DNA of 64,000 nucleotides, taken from positions 65,235,986 through 65,299,985 of the forward strand of contig NC_084487.1 in assembly GCF_030035675.1 (NCBI RefSeq). Reading direction: 5' to 3'. The position numbers and the translations under genes were made by a program. The notes under the pieces were generated by a model, which was not told where the DNA came from, made no database searches, and worked only from the letters and a program-made list of their open reading frames with translations. The stretch's first letter is position 1. Each line of letters begins with the position of its first letter. Shown here in pieces: positions 1-11,464 of this stretch. Source of the DNA: Rhineura floridana (Eukaryota; Chordata; Lepidosauria; Squamata; Rhineuridae).

Positions 1-223
1 AATATTCACATACATGATGTCAATAAGTGACTGACAAAAGAAAAAGAGGCTTTTAATATTGTACTTTTACATTGTTCTAACCCTCTCTGAGGGTAGCTAA
101 GAAACAACAACAACAACAATAATAATGACAACATTCCAAGGGCTCCTTCCTTTGTCAGGGAAGGAGGTGGACCTCCATCCTGGTGCTGTAAGCTAAGGTA
201 ACAATTCTGAAGACAAATAGTCT

Positions 224-320
224 TCTTCTTGTTGCTGTTAATTGAATGTATATCCCACCCTTCCTCCGAAGGAGCCCAGGGTGGCAAGCACTTCAACAAA
301 ACAATTTAACAAACAAAAAT
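224..320 (-). mobile_element. L2-like LINE 3' tail
   Basis: The plus strand reads TATATCCCACCCTTCCTCCG and GGAGCCCAGGGTGGCAAGCA, the common squamate L2-like tail in reverse. Confidence 0.65.
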
Positions 321-639
321 GCATTCTAGAAACAGTTGCAGTTACAAACATCCTTTCATCCAGTGCGGGTTGCCAGAACCATCTCTTTCAACCATCTCCT
401 TCACACGTGAAAGCTGCGGTAGCCTTGGAAGAGAGGGTTTTGGTTTTTTTTTTAAAAAATACAAAACATACATGGAAATTCAAGAAAGATGAAGAAAGAG
501 ACACGTGTTATTTATGAAGAAACATATCCAACCAACTCAGACCCGCTCAGATCGGGGATGGCTACGACCCAAAATATTTCACAAGGGACAAGGAAAAACC
601 CCGAGGTCGGGCTGCTGGTCCTCCAGGAAATGCTCTTTC

Positions 640-1080
640 AGGCTCAGTTTTCCCCCTTTCAAGCTATGCAGGGAGGGGCTGGCAGCTCCACGGTGTCCCC
701 CGAGGCCCCTCCCGCGCCGTCAGATGCCTTCACCATCCCCACACACCTGCCGCGCCTCTCCCACAGCCAGCCGAGCTCTTTGCGCCTGGACGCACCTATG
801 TCAACACGGCCCTACCTGCCCCAGCGGCGGGAGGGCTCCAGCCCGGGCCCAGCTGCGGAAGCCATTGGCCTGGCCCTGGCGAGATCAAAAGGGGCCTGCG
901 GGAGCGGCCGGAGGAATGCCCCGGCAACAGGCCGGGCCCTCCGCCTGCCTCTCGGTTATAGAGAGAGCCACCCACTCCCACGAGGCCAGGCTGCCGAAGG
1001 CCTCGGATTTGCTCTCGCTGGCGCTTGCTTCGGGGCGCTGGTCGCTGCTGTTGACGGCGCTGGTTCTTCACTCCCTTCGT
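640..1080. promoter_or_regulatory. CpG-rich stretch at the left edge
   Basis: A G+C-rich block with many CpG, a CCATTGGCC-type CCAAT motif near 862 and open frames on both strands. It could be a CpG-island promoter, but no recognisable gene starts here. The open frames have no recognised domain and I do not call them genes. Confidence 0.4.
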
Positions 1081-1133
1081 TTCCATGATTCTGGTGCAAC
1101 TCAGGTAGGACTTGCCCATCGAGGGGGCTGCCC

Positions 1134-1204
1134 GTCAAACTCGGGTCTTGAACCTACGACTTTCAGCCTGCAAAGCCGACGCTCTACCACTGAGCTGCGG
1201 CTCT
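1134..1204 (-). pseudogene. tRNA-Ala(TGC)-like sequence, not functional
   Basis: On the minus strand a good D arm (GCTCAGTGGTAGAGC) is followed by a 5-bp anticodon stem with the loop TTTGCAG (anticodon TGC) and a GTTCAAGAC B box. The T stem has mismatches and the acceptor ends do not pair. It is either a decayed tRNA gene or the head of the SINE family found elsewhere here; the DNA beyond it does not match the SINE body. Confidence 0.55.
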
Positions 1205-1419
1205 TCCCTTTATGAAAGGTTTGGTCCCCGCATCTCTCCCCCACCCCAAGAGCAGCTGCTTGATTCAAAAGGAGGTGGGGGCACAACTGACTGTCAAATG
1301 GGCTGCCTCACGATGGAAAAACCAATACAAACAAGGAATGGAGATTTGAAGGGCTCTGCTCTGCAAGGCACGAGGCCATTGCATCATGCAGTCCCTCATA
1401 GGTGGAGAATCTCCAGGAC

Positions 1420-1600
1420 CAATGGGGAAGCTCAGTGGCAGAGCACACACTTTTACGTGCAAAAGATCCCAGGTTCATTCCACAGCAAAGACTCCAGGCG
1501 TTGGTGTATTCAGTATCTAGTTCAGTATTCAGAGAATACTGAACTGGATGGACCACTCAGTATAAGACAGCTTCCTATGTTGCTATATAATGTGGCATGT
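1420..1600 (+). mobile_element. tRNA-derived SINE
   Basis: The head AAGCTCAGTGGCAGAGCACA and AAAAGATCCCAGGTTCATTC lead rightward to GAACTGGATGGACCACTCAG and AGACAGCTTCCTATG, so this copy is on the plus strand. Confidence 0.7.
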
Positions 1601-1618
1601 GCGGACTTAAATGCCAGT

Positions 1619-1706
<88 letters not shown>

Positions 1707-1777
1707 TCCTTCCTTCCTTCCTTCCTTCCTTCCTTCCTTCCTTCCTTCCTTCCTTCCTTCCTTCCTTCCTTCCTTCC
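1619..1777. repeat. (TTTC)n then (TTCC)n array
   Basis: About 88 bases of TTTC followed directly by about 71 bases of TTCC, with few interruptions. A pure pyrimidine strand, which produces long open frames that are artefacts. Confidence 0.97.
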
Positions 1778-2467
1778 AGTGCATGGTATGGGAACATAGC
1801 AAAGAAGAGAGTGGTGAAAGGGAAAAGATCCCACCAGGAGTCATTTTCATTTTATTTTTAACAGTCCTGTACCCCCACAAACACACACATTTTGTCCAGT
1901 TTATTGTAAATGGAAGATAATGGTCCAGGTAAGAGAACTGGATCAGTAGCTGTGTCAGACAGCAAGCCTGTCCCCCGAATGCAACCAACTGGATTTTGCT
2001 ACTCTTGGACTAGGGAAGAAGATAGAGATGCCCAAATAAAAGGTCTCACAGTGCAGCATTTCCTAGCCCTGTGGTTGTCCGTGTGTTGGGTTTAGGGATA
2101 ATGTTTAACTGATTGATTCAAAACACGGCACATGTTGGGGCTAATGGGGAAAGCTCTGGAAATTGGGAGAAACTGCTTTCTGAATATGCACATATAATAG
2201 GGACTACTTCATAATCTGCCCCACACTTTTCAAGCCTAAATTAGGTTTTGGACTAGACCAGCCCACAGTTGCTTGCTGTCATATGTGAATTACAATATCA
2301 CCTCCCCTATGTTTTACTCTGTGTGGAGCAGCAGAACCACTAACACGTAAACCTGACTGCATACTTTCCTTGGAGAAAGTCACATTGAAAACCCTGAGAC
2401 TTCTATGTAGTCATATATAGAATTGTGCTGTAAAGTTGTAATCCTATACAGCAAGGGTGACTACCCG

Positions 2468-2578
2468 TAGCCCTCCAGATGTTGTTGGAGTCCATCTCAC
2501 ATCTGCCCCAGCCAGCATGGCCAGTTGTCAAGAGATGACAGGAGCTGTAGTCCAACCGCTTCTGGAGGACCACAGATT
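2468..2578. repeat. Palindromic short repeat (CCAGATGTTG... family)
   Basis: The left arm has CCCTCCAGATGTTGTTGG; the right arm has GGAGCTGTAGTCCAACCG and TCTGGAGGACCACAG. The arms are inverted copies around CAGCATGGCCA. It looks like a non-autonomous DNA transposon that is spread through this window. Confidence 0.7.
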
Positions 2579-2988
2579 AGCCACCCCTGTTATACAGCCT
2601 CACCTGGGAAAAAGTCCAGTTGAATTCAGTGGGACTTTTTTGGGAAGGGGACACCTTCAGCATTCTGAGTGGGATAAAATATAACAAAGGGGAGAGAATG
2701 CCTCTCTCTCCCCCTGTGAAGGCTGTGCTCTCAACCCTAAACATTATCCATACCTCCCCCTCCCCCATGCATACCCCTCCCTCACACATACCTCCCCCCT
2801 CCCCCACACATACCTCCATTGGGATCATAGAACAGGGCTTCTAGTCAAGGCTCTTTCTGGACGGGTTTGAGTTCGAGTAGCTCTCCTTGTAGAAATTGAG
2901 CACAACCTCTCTGCATTGCCTTGTGTCCAACCCCACCTCAACCCTTGTGCCCCCAATGAATGTATTCAGACTATTCTCTGCATCTGGT

Positions 2989-3125
2989 TTCATAGAATCA
3001 CAGAATCGTAAAGCTGGAAGGGGCCTATAAGGCCATCGAGTCCAACCCCCTGCTCAGTGCAATTTAATCCAAATTAAAGCATACCTGACAGGTGGCTGTC
3101 CAGATTTACCTGCTCTACAGTCCAG
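2989..3125 (-). mobile_element. CR1 LINE 3' end
   Basis: The classical CR1 tail in reverse: CATAGAATCACAGAATC followed by AGCTGGAAGGGGCC and GAGTCCAACCCCCTG. Only the last 130 bases or so are present, as is usual for CR1. Confidence 0.85.
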
Positions 3126-3664
3126 CCAGAAGCTCTTCCTTCGTTTCCCCAAAGTGAGAACCATGGGGTGAAAGGGATGACTTAAGTTGTGTTGAACACG
3201 ATGTAGTCACTCCAATCCTGGAATGACCACACCATCACCCCTATGATGGCTGTGCTTTGCCTCCACAGTTGGAGGCCGCATGCTTCTGAATGCCAGTTGC
3301 TGGAAACTGCAGGAGGGGAGAGTGCTCTTGCGTTTGTTAGCAGAGTTTGCTTTTAGATCAGCACACAGTGGATTGAATGTGTGACTTTACCTGTAAAGGC
3401 TAAGGAGCAGGCTTTTACTCTGCTACAATCACTGAGGCGTCAGACTTGGTGAAATAAGAAAAGCTTACTTGATTGAAGGAAATACTTCGTTTGAATGGGT
3501 TTTGACCTCATGCTACAGGTGAGCGAGACAAAGCAAATATGAGATGGAGAGAAAGCAAGAAAGAGAGTTGGAAGGTGTGGTTTAGCATCCCTAAGAATAT
3601 CTTCCTTCACACATGCAAAACACTGAGTTGCATTCCCATAATTCCAATATCACTCAAGTCCTGC

Positions 3665-3758
3665 TTGCAGGCTTCCCAGAGGCATCTGTGAGAACCAGTT
3701 GCTGGACTAGATGGGCCATTGGCCTGATCCAGCAGGCTCTTCTTATGTTCTTATCCCC
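3665..3758 (+). mobile_element. CR1-type LINE 3' end
   Basis: Reads GGACTAGATGGGCC, CTGATCCAGCAGGCTC, and ends TTCTTATGTTCTTA. The same tail is seen at 35.4 kb. Confidence 0.75.
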
Positions 3759-3759
3759 A

Positions 3760-4985
3760 AATTTGGACCTCTAGACATACTCCTGTCTTTCAGTGTTGTA
3801 GCTGGGTAATTTTAGATCCTGATAGTCATTGTCTTACAGAGTGGGCGGGAGAGCTTTAGATGGCCACACATATTACTTCAGTTGTAAAGCACACAATTTG
3901 CATTTCTCTTCTCTGCTCCCCTCCACCATTACTATTTTATGCTTTATAACTGTTTCTACATTCATATCTTAGAAGAACAATCAATCAAACAAAAACAGTT
4001 TGGAAGTTCTGATTAAAGGAAAGAGACTCTGAGCAGATGCAGTTTCACATTTTTAATTCTTTTTAATCATAGCATCATCATAACTACAGGAATAAAATAA
4101 TGTTTGCTTCCGCTGCCCAGATGCGAAACACATTTACCTGGGAACAAGTGTCATTTTGTTGTAGAAAAGGAGGATGTATTTTTAAACAATAATAAAACAA
4201 GAATCTGTTAACTTGCACATGACCAGCCAGCCACCCCCTGACCATGAAATGTTTTCTTTTAAATAGGAAGAAAGGATGATGTGGCAGCCTGTGCCAGCAC
4301 CAGTGGGCCCATGCTGGCCTAGGTACGGATGCTGGGCCTGTTTGTTGCTGCCTGCATCATCTGCCTCTCTTTAAATGGTCATGAGGGGGGCTTGTCTATG
4401 GACTCCTGGATGTCTGCCCTAATATGCAACCCTAGCTGTACCACTGCTGACTTCCCTCACCATCAACTAGCCCCCCCCCATCAACAGCCCCATCTAAACA
4501 AGGGGGACGTTTCAACAGCTAGAAATGAATTCAGCAGATGTTCATTAAACAAGCAATCAAGCAATACAAAAACAAATCCAGAGCATGGATCCTAGCTGTG
4601 GGACAAAGAGCTAATTGGTTCCTACTGGACAAATGACAAGTGGGGTGCTGCAGATTCACATAAGATACTGCTGGGTTTTATAACCACTGGAGTTCTTGGA
4701 TCCTCCAATGCTGTTTGTGCTGGGGGGAGGAGAATGGAATGTTATTTGCATTATGGAGGTTTTCTAGTTCTTTTGTATGAATCTTTTATAGTAACAAAGA
4801 TTATTTGACTGGCTACATGCTCAGAATCCCATTTCTAGATCCACAGACCTTCACAAATGAAATCACAATTTATTTTTTCAGCAAAGGACCATGACAATCT
4901 TGTGGACATGACAAAGGATATTTCCAGACAGAGACGGTCATTGAGATATTGCAAACAGGTCATTGGCAGCAGAAACTTTTTTAAA
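3760..4985. other. No gene recognised
   Basis: A/T-rich DNA without a clear repeat or ORF. A C run at 4480 and a G run at 4721 are the only notable tracts. Confidence 0.5.
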
Positions 4986-5085
4986 AAAACTTGTTAGACT
5001 TTCCCTGGAAAGGGTAAATCTGGATTAATGGGGGCAGGGGGAAGCATTAACTGGCATTGATTGTAAGGCATTGTGTGGATACTGC

Positions 5086-5214
<129 letters not shown>

Positions 5215-5278
5215 GTCTTGCATGCATGAGGAGTACCAGTCTCACAATCAGCACCCATCTGGAAACACCCAGAGTTTT

Positions 5279-7174
5279 GACTTCCCAGGAGGATCGCTCT
5301 GCCTGTGCTGCCTCTGGGACGGGCTCCCGTCTTGGTGGAAACTTTTTCAGTTTTAAAACCAGTCAGAAGGGCTTTTTGACTGGGGAAAATTTCTTCCGGA
5401 TAAGGAAGAAACGTAGAGATTTTCCACAGAGCTTTGTTGTGTTTGTTGGAGGCTGGAATTCTGCGAAAGAAGGTCTTCCAGCAGCTCGGACGGAGCTAGG
5501 ATTTCCAACCAGCTCAACTGATTAAGTGAGCCGTTTTTTTTTTCTTCAAAGAAAAACGGATTAACAGGCAAGCATTCTCCTGTCTTTTCTCATTATTTTG
5601 TTATCAATACAGCTAAAGAGATTTGTCAAAGAACCAGCAATTAAGAAACCCTGGGTGAGTCATAGCTTTCTCTTTTATTCACGGAGCTAAGGGGAAGAAA
5701 ATAGAAATAGTTTATCTTTATTTTTATTGCAAAAAGCTGGCATGGAATTCAACATTATAAAGATTATAAATGGCTGAGGGGTTTCTAATTTAAAGAGAAT
5801 TTTTTTTATTTATTTATAAGACTTTTGAGTAATATATGTCTGGGACTATTTTTTCCGGTTTACTTTTTTTTCCTTTTTGACGAATCTGCTCATTCTTCCT
5901 GCTACTAATTATTTGGATGCTGTGAATTAAAGTTGTTTTGGCACTTTTGGACATACAAGAGATAAGGCAGTTCGTCTTGTCTAGAGGGTGACGTCAGCTG
6001 GCTTGAAAGATTAACTCCTTTGTAACTGGATAAAGAAATAAACTGTTCTTTGCTTGGGACATTGGAAATTGAAGGGATTGTGTTTTTTTTGGTTTTAAGA
6101 ATGACAATCAAGAAGGTGGTTGAGATCATGGATGTACAAGAAGGGACTTTCTCTTTAGATATGTTTCAGAAAATAATGAATGAGATTAAGTTAACAAAAC
6201 AAGAACTTAGACATAACAGACACGTGATGATAAGTGAATTTGGCAAAATGAGACAGGAGCTGAAAGAAATTCAGGATTCTATGAGAAAGGAGAACAAAGA
6301 TAAATTTGGAAAATTAAAAAAGGATGAAAGAAAAATTAAAGGGAAGGTTCAAGCCTTGGAGATTGGATTAAATATGGTCTTGGAAAAAGATTTGGATTTC
6401 CTGGCTGTGATGGATCCTGGAGACAAATATTACTGTTTGGAATTCAGCGCTGTCCCTGAAGGAATTGGTGAAGAGATTGGAGATAAAGATATCATCGGTT
6501 CGAAAAAATTCATGGACTGGAAGGATTTGATGGAACTTGAAATGGAGAAAGTTTACAGAATTAATTCCTGTTTTGTGACAATGAAAAACCCTTCAAGAGA
6601 TGTGCTAGTGCATTCTGTAAAAAAGAGGAACAGAGATGCGGTTCTGCAACAATACTTCAGTGATACGTTTGGAAATGATGGAAAGAAAATATCTGTGATG
6701 AAGGAAATCCCTATCAGACTCTTATTATATGACTATGACAGCAAGATTATTGGGTGCGTAAAGATGGAAGATGGAATCGACACCGATAAAGGAAGAAGAG
6801 CGATTTGAAATTACTGGATTTAATAGACTTGAAGAGTTGGATTAACTGACATGTCTATCTAGAAAAAAATTGATGGACATATATCTCAAGGATTGGAAAC
6901 TTCTCTTTGACTTTTTGTAGAAGAATAAAATGATATGATGTTAATGAGATTTGATACCAACTAAGATAACTGCTGGAGGAAGGTGATTTTATAATTTATC
7001 AAGAGACAGGTTTGTTATATATTATAGACCTATAGCTGAACTACGACAAATCGGAAGTCAATAGTTTTTTTTTGTTTTTGTTTCTTTTTATTGTATTAGT
7101 TTTAATTTGTGTTTTTCTTTTTGTATTGTCTTGATTTTGAAAATTTGAATAAAAATTAATTGGAAAAAAAAAAG
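5279..7174 (+). mobile_element. L1-type retrotransposon carrying ORF1 only (HAL1-like)
   Basis: A LINE-derived element flanked by perfect 17-bp target duplications (gaaacacccagagtttt at 5262-5278 and 7175-7191). It has a long 5' leader (about 0.8 kb), one ORF1-like frame, a T-rich 3' UTR of about 0.35 kb with AATAAA at 7149-7154, and a short A tail. There is no room for, and no trace of, an ORF2 with endonuclease and reverse transcriptase. In layout it matches the mammalian HAL1 (half-L1) elements. The precise duplications show that the whole piece inserted as one unit, so ORF2 was already missing in the template. Confidence 0.8.
6101..6808 (+). CDS. L1 ORF1-like RNA-binding protein
   Basis: An open frame of 235 codons. 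The N-terminal third is a charged heptad-like helix (about residues 20-95, rich in Lys, Glu, Leu and Met) that should form a coiled coil. The second half has RINSCFVTMKNPSRDVLVH and then VMKEIPIRLLLYDYD, closely following the RRM-type core and C-terminal domain of L1 ORF1 proteins. These bind the element's RNA as trimers. The frame is uninterrupted, suggesting a fairly recent copy. An in-frame ATG at 6050 would add 17 residues; I prefer 6101 because the added part is hydrophobic and unlike ORF1. Confidence 0.75.
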   Translation: MTIKKVVEIMDVQEGTFSLDMFQKIMNEIKLTKQELRHNRHVMISEFGKMRQELKEIQDSMRKENKDKFGKLKKDERKIKGKVQALEIGLNMVLEKDLDFLAVMDPGDKYYCLEFSAVPEGIGEEIGDKDIIGSKKFMDWKDLMELEMEKVYRINSCFVTMKNPSRDVLVHSVKKRNRDAVLQQYFSDTFGNDGKKISVMKEIPIRLLLYDYDSKIIGCVKMEDGIDTDKGRRAI

Positions 7175-7544
7175 AAACACCCAGAGTTTTACTGGATTAA
7201 TAAAAAAAAATCAGAGCCTGCCAGGATAATAATGCTGTTCTACCTTACAAAGTTGTTGTGAGGAATACTGTGAAGTGCTTTGAGCACTCTAAAGCTCATG
7301 AGGCCACCACCTTGCTGAAGCTAGACAAGTCTAGGAGTGGACAGTGCCTAGAAGGGAGATAGCTTGGGTACCACATGTACACTTGGGTCCCACAGTGAAA
7401 TAAATGGAAGAAAATATATGAAAACAGCAAGAAGCAAAAATAAATAAATATATGCTTGGTTTGTTGCCCATAGAAGCTCGCCTGTAAAAGACACCCTGTC
7501 TCTATGATCATCCCATAATCTTCTCAATGCAAAAATCTATTCTG

Positions 7545-7675
7545 AACAGTGCCTAGCAGCACTCCCCCCCCCTTTGTTAAGGGTGCTTGGAATCCTGGCT
7601 CTGTGAGGGTTAAACTACAGTTCCCAGGATTCTTTGGGAGAAGCCCTGTGCTTTCAATGTGCTTTAAAGGTAGGG
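7545..7675. repeat. Partial copy of the TIR family at 25.0 kb
   Basis: AACTACAGTTCCCAGGATTC, TTTGGGAGAAGCCCTGTG and AATGTGCTTTAAAGG match one arm of that element. Confidence 0.55.
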
Positions 7676-7699
7676 TGGGGCCGTCCAAACCTTCAGGGC

Positions 7700-8335
7700 A
7701 ATCAAATGAATCGGTGAAGTGAACCCTGTTGGTGAAGCGCTCTTCTTTCAATAAACCCAAGAGAAAAGAAACCTCACTTTGCAGGTGTCGCCTGCCCTCC
7801 CCTCCTCTGGATGTGGGGTTGGGAGGGTGGCTCGGGAGCAAAGGAGGGGGAGAAAGAACCCTCTTTAGATCCAGACCTCCTTGTCTTTCTCCAGCCATTC
7901 CCCCTTGGTTTTGCGCGTCCCAGGCTCTGTTTGCTTTGGCTTTAGACGGAGGTAAAGATTATCGCGATGAATATCAAACCCAAACAGTGCAATTGCAAAC
8001 ACACCCGGCTCTTTGGCGGCAGCCACCGAGGTCGCAGGCCCTCTGCCTCGGGTGGGGTGGGGAAGGGGCACTGTTTTCTTTCTTTTTTCAGAGAGCTTCT
8101 CAAAGCCCCCTTCCTCCAAACAATCGCTCCCCTTGCTCTGCTTTGCTGGAGAGGACAAGGACGGGAGGGGAACCAAGCACCGTTTGGCCCGGCTAAAGTG
8201 TCAGAAGAAAGACCGGGCGAGGGGAAGGGGTGCAGAGAGATTGTCCCCACCCCACCCCACCCCACCGCAGGGGTCGTTTTTGTTCCTGGCTGCAGCAGTT
8301 TCCTCAGGAGAGTTTGGGGTTCCTAAAACCTTTCA
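7700..8335. promoter_or_regulatory. G+C-rich single-copy stretch
   Basis: High G+C with scattered CpG and a (CCCCA)n run at 8246-8266. Several overlapping open frames on both strands show no recognised domain. It may be regulatory DNA downstream of MYF6. Confidence 0.3.
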
Positions 8336-8339
8336 TGCC

Positions 8340-9215
8340 TTTAAGCCAGGAAAGGTCACGCTGAGGAGTTTTGCCTGCTCACTGCGGTGAAACCATTTTT
8401 TCTGGTAACCTATAGGTAACCCATGCCCCCCGGAAAACCCATCACAAGTGTGAAGTTTTTATCCCTAAAACACAGAGATTGTCTTGGTATAAAAGGGAAG
8501 CATCGCGCATCATCTGTGTTCGCGAAGGGCCTCGCTCTCCAAACATTTGCGAAACAGTTTCATGTAGGAGAGAATTTACAACGTACGAAAGATGACAAAC
8601 CAGGGTTTTCTTTATCCGGCGAAGTAAATCGCATTGCACTCACTCGGTGGGACCTTCTATGTAAACGTGCTTGAGACTGCAGTGTGAACTGTACCTCGTT
8701 AATTTGTCACGTTCGCAGTTCTTGCGCAGACACTAAGCAAGAGTCTTTGACGCTGAATGACAGATGACATCAGATTTTTTTGCGGGGGGGGGAGCATAAA
8801 AAGCTCTTGGAACGCGACGGTCTTCCAACGTTTGAATGTGTAGGAACCGCGCCTTCATACCGGAGTAAAGAATTCTCTTTGTTAGTAATAATGCTATAAG
8901 ATTGCAATTCTTCCCACATTCACGTGGGGACTAAGTCCTACGGAAATGAGTACAACAGCAAAATTGAGGAAAGGCTAAATTATATCACAAAAGGCACTGA
9001 ATCTATAGTGTAAGCTTATTCGTGTTGACTACGTACGAAGTAAGTCCTAGGATCTAGACTAGAGTGTTCAATAGGATTTACTTCCATATCAGTGGGCACC
9101 GAACTGCCATTCTAGAATGGGATCTGTTACAACTTTGATTTTAAAAATTATGATTATTTGATCATAGTAATAATCCAGGCCTGGGCAATTCTCTTTTGTG
9201 GGTAGATTTTTATTT
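8340..9215. other. Single-copy-looking stretch
   Basis: No gene. Near 8760-8860 there is TGACATCA, a run of G, CATAAAAAGC and CpG-bearing sequence that would fit a weak plus-strand promoter. A diverged palindromic repeat lies at about 9035-9110. Confidence 0.35.
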
Positions 9216-9249
9216 TAAAAAATGAGCAGGCACATTTTCTCCTGGAAAT

Positions 9250-9975
9250 CACCCTCCCCGCAGAAGGACGCGCCCATATTTACTAGGAAGAAAGTGGCAC
9301 GGATTACCACGGGCCTTACTCCCAAGCAAGTGAACACGGGATCGAGACCCGTGCATGCTGCAGACAATGACGTTTGGGTGATCCCAGCCCGAGGGCGCGC
9401 TCTCCCGGGGTGGGTGTGCCAGGGAGCGGTCCTATTCGCGTCGGTATTGGGCTTCCTCGGGAGAAAGTCCCCGGGGATTGTGACCCGGGAGCGCGTTGCA
9501 AACCCTCTCCGGATCAGCCACTCCGGTACCAGAGGAGTGTCAGATCTGCCCCCTTTGGCTGTACAAAGCCACAAAATAGAACCCGGAAAGGGGGAGGGGG
9601 GAGCCAGCAGGCTCTGGCACAGACAGCAAACCCCAAAGCGACTTGCAAAGAATTGCCCGTTGGAAATTCTACCTCTTGCTAAGCACCATAGGCCTTTGGG
9701 GAAGCGGGGAGGGGAGAGAGCCGTCGGGGGTGTGTTATGGTTTCTTGGTGGTCGCCCCTTCCTGAGATGATAAACAAATCTGGGACAACTTGTGAAGTTC
9801 TCTCTGGGAGGGAGGGCGCTGCTTTGCCCGCCCTCAGAAGGGGGTTGTTTTTCTACAGCCCGAATCAGAGGCGAGCCGTTGGCCCGTCCGTCCGTCCGCT
9901 TAACCCCTTCCTGTGAGGGGGCCCTCCGCCTCTCAAGGGAACGGACAACCTCCTGTCGGAGCCTCCAGAACCCAC
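9250..9975. promoter_or_regulatory. CpG-rich block downstream of MYF6
   Basis: Rich in CpG and CCCGGG-like motifs, with open frames on both strands that carry no recognised domain. It looks like an unmethylated CpG island without an identified transcript. Confidence 0.4.
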
Positions 9976-10746
9976 ACCCATAAATTCTGCTTAAAACAAG
10001 GCTGGAGTTTAAATCGTTGATTCCCACCACACACACAACCCCCGAAGGGGGAGGGGATAGGTCTTGACAATAGTACTGTATGAGGAGAACGAATGCCTAA
10101 ATGGTTCACCTTACAAACCAGGCACGCACGCGCCTACGCAGGCACGCACACAAAACGTCCAGGAAAACCCTGGCGAGTGGTTTCTGCACGAGGATGTTGT
10201 GGGGCATTCCTCTCATGATTAAAATAATATTTCGCGAGAATGGGTGCTCTTTTGAATGCATGAGGCCTAGCGACTTCATGGATTTTAAATCTAATACAGC
10301 ACGGGGAGATACACGGCGTGGGAGGTTGTTAGATGAGAGCGACAAGCCCAGGAGGCAAGTCACAAACACTTCCCTCTCGTTTCTCTCAGTGGGATTTCCC
10401 AGCCACTTACTCCCTCGTTGTCCTATTGATTTCACGATTTCAGAGGAGGCACTCCAAGGATTTTATTCGAACGATTTCAGTAAAGAAAATGGTCACAGCT
10501 AGGTCTTAGAAGAATCCCACTCACTTACCAGGAACTTTAAGCCAGTTCAGGGATTGGTAATACTCTTTTGACTAAAACGAATCGTTTTATTTTGAAAAAG
10601 CTGACTCGGGTTTTTGGGGGGAGGGAGAGAAAATGGGGAACTGGTGCCACTTTTGTTTCTTCCCTGTCAACTTGGAGTCTTTAGTAGAATCACATGCAAA
10701 GAAACTAAACATTTTCAATTAAGATTTTTTTTTTTACACAAAGAGA
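9976..10746. other. Single-copy-looking stretch next to the MYF6 3' end
   Basis: I recognise no repeat and no credible gene. Open frames up to 133 codons exist on both strands and look incidental. Confidence 0.4.
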
Positions 10747-11345
10747 TTTATTTTACAACCTTGGAAACTTTATCTAGCTTTTATTATATACAAGATCACA
10801 TCCCGCATTTCAAAAAGATATTAATTTTGGTTTTTTTGTTTTTGTTAAAAAAAGGAAAAGAAGAAAGAAGCTACTAACATTATATACAAAAACCCCACAC
10901 ACAACACAAAACCTAAATCTCGGAAACTTAATAAAAGGAAAAGAAAAAAAAATAAAAGGCAACCAGGAGCTTCCTTCAAACAGGAATGAACTGAATGATG
11001 CAAAGAAGATCCTCACTAAAACACAAGGCAATATATTAATTATAAAAGGAAAGGGTTAGCTGGTCGAGGCAACTTTAGGTGAAAGTAAAAGTACCACTGA
11101 AATTGGAGGGGGGCCGTTGGAAATGAAAGCGGGACTGTGCACTTTGACGGAGGGCAAAAATGCCTTTTAAGAGGACGTGTTTTTATTTGTTCAGCTGTAT
11201 GCGCTTTTCCACAACGCCTCCCTCCCTCTCTCCCCCCCTCCAGGATTTCCTGAAGATTAAATTAATTGTGATTTAGTCTAAAGGGCGAAAGGGATAGACA
11301 GTCCCCTTGTGCCGCTGCCTGCTTCCAAAAATACTACCGGGGCAG
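10747..11345 (-). other. MYF6: Probable MYF6 3' UTR and poly(A) signal
   Basis: The first good AATAAA on the minus strand below the stop lies at 10752-10747, giving a 3' UTR of about 0.6 kb. The sequence is A/T-rich on the transcript strand and repeat-free. The cleavage site is inferred from the signal only. Confidence 0.55.
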
Positions 11346-11464
11346 CTACTTCTCCACCACTTCCTCCCCGTTGGGGACTTTGCGATCTTCCGAGGAAATG
11401 CTGTCCACGATGGAGGAGAGGCAACGGAGGCTGCTGGACGCCGAAGAGTCAACGAGGGGATTCC
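11346..11464 (-). CDS. MYF6: MYF6 coding exon 3 and stop
   Basis: Codes for the C-terminal [18 protein letters not shown]... block and ends EEVVEK followed by TAG. The acceptor is CAG at 11467-11465. This conserved C-terminal helix is the amphipathic activation segment shared by MyoD-family factors. Confidence 0.97.

Noticed and set aside
1134-1204. A working tRNA-Ala gene
   Set aside because: The D and anticodon arms look good, but the T stem is mismatched and the acceptor ends do not pair.
489-1215. Two overlapping open frames of about 200 and 236 codons at the left edge
   Set aside because: The G+C-rich composition lowers stop frequency, the opposite strand is open too, no domain is visible, and one frame runs through a tRNA-like sequence.
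1522-1988. Open frames of repeating Lys-Glu-Arg or Phe-Leu-Ser across 1.6-1.8 kb
   Set aside because: They are translations of the (TTTC)n/(TTCC)n array; any such array is open in several frames.
7729-8390. Four overlapping open frames above 100 codons
   Set aside because: They overlap on both strands in G+C-rich DNA and carry no recognised domain.
9215-10036. Minus-strand open frame of 273 codons
   Set aside because: It lies in a CpG-rich block where several frames on both strands are open. The peptide is Pro/Arg/Gly-rich without a known motif, and no splice or Kozak support was found.
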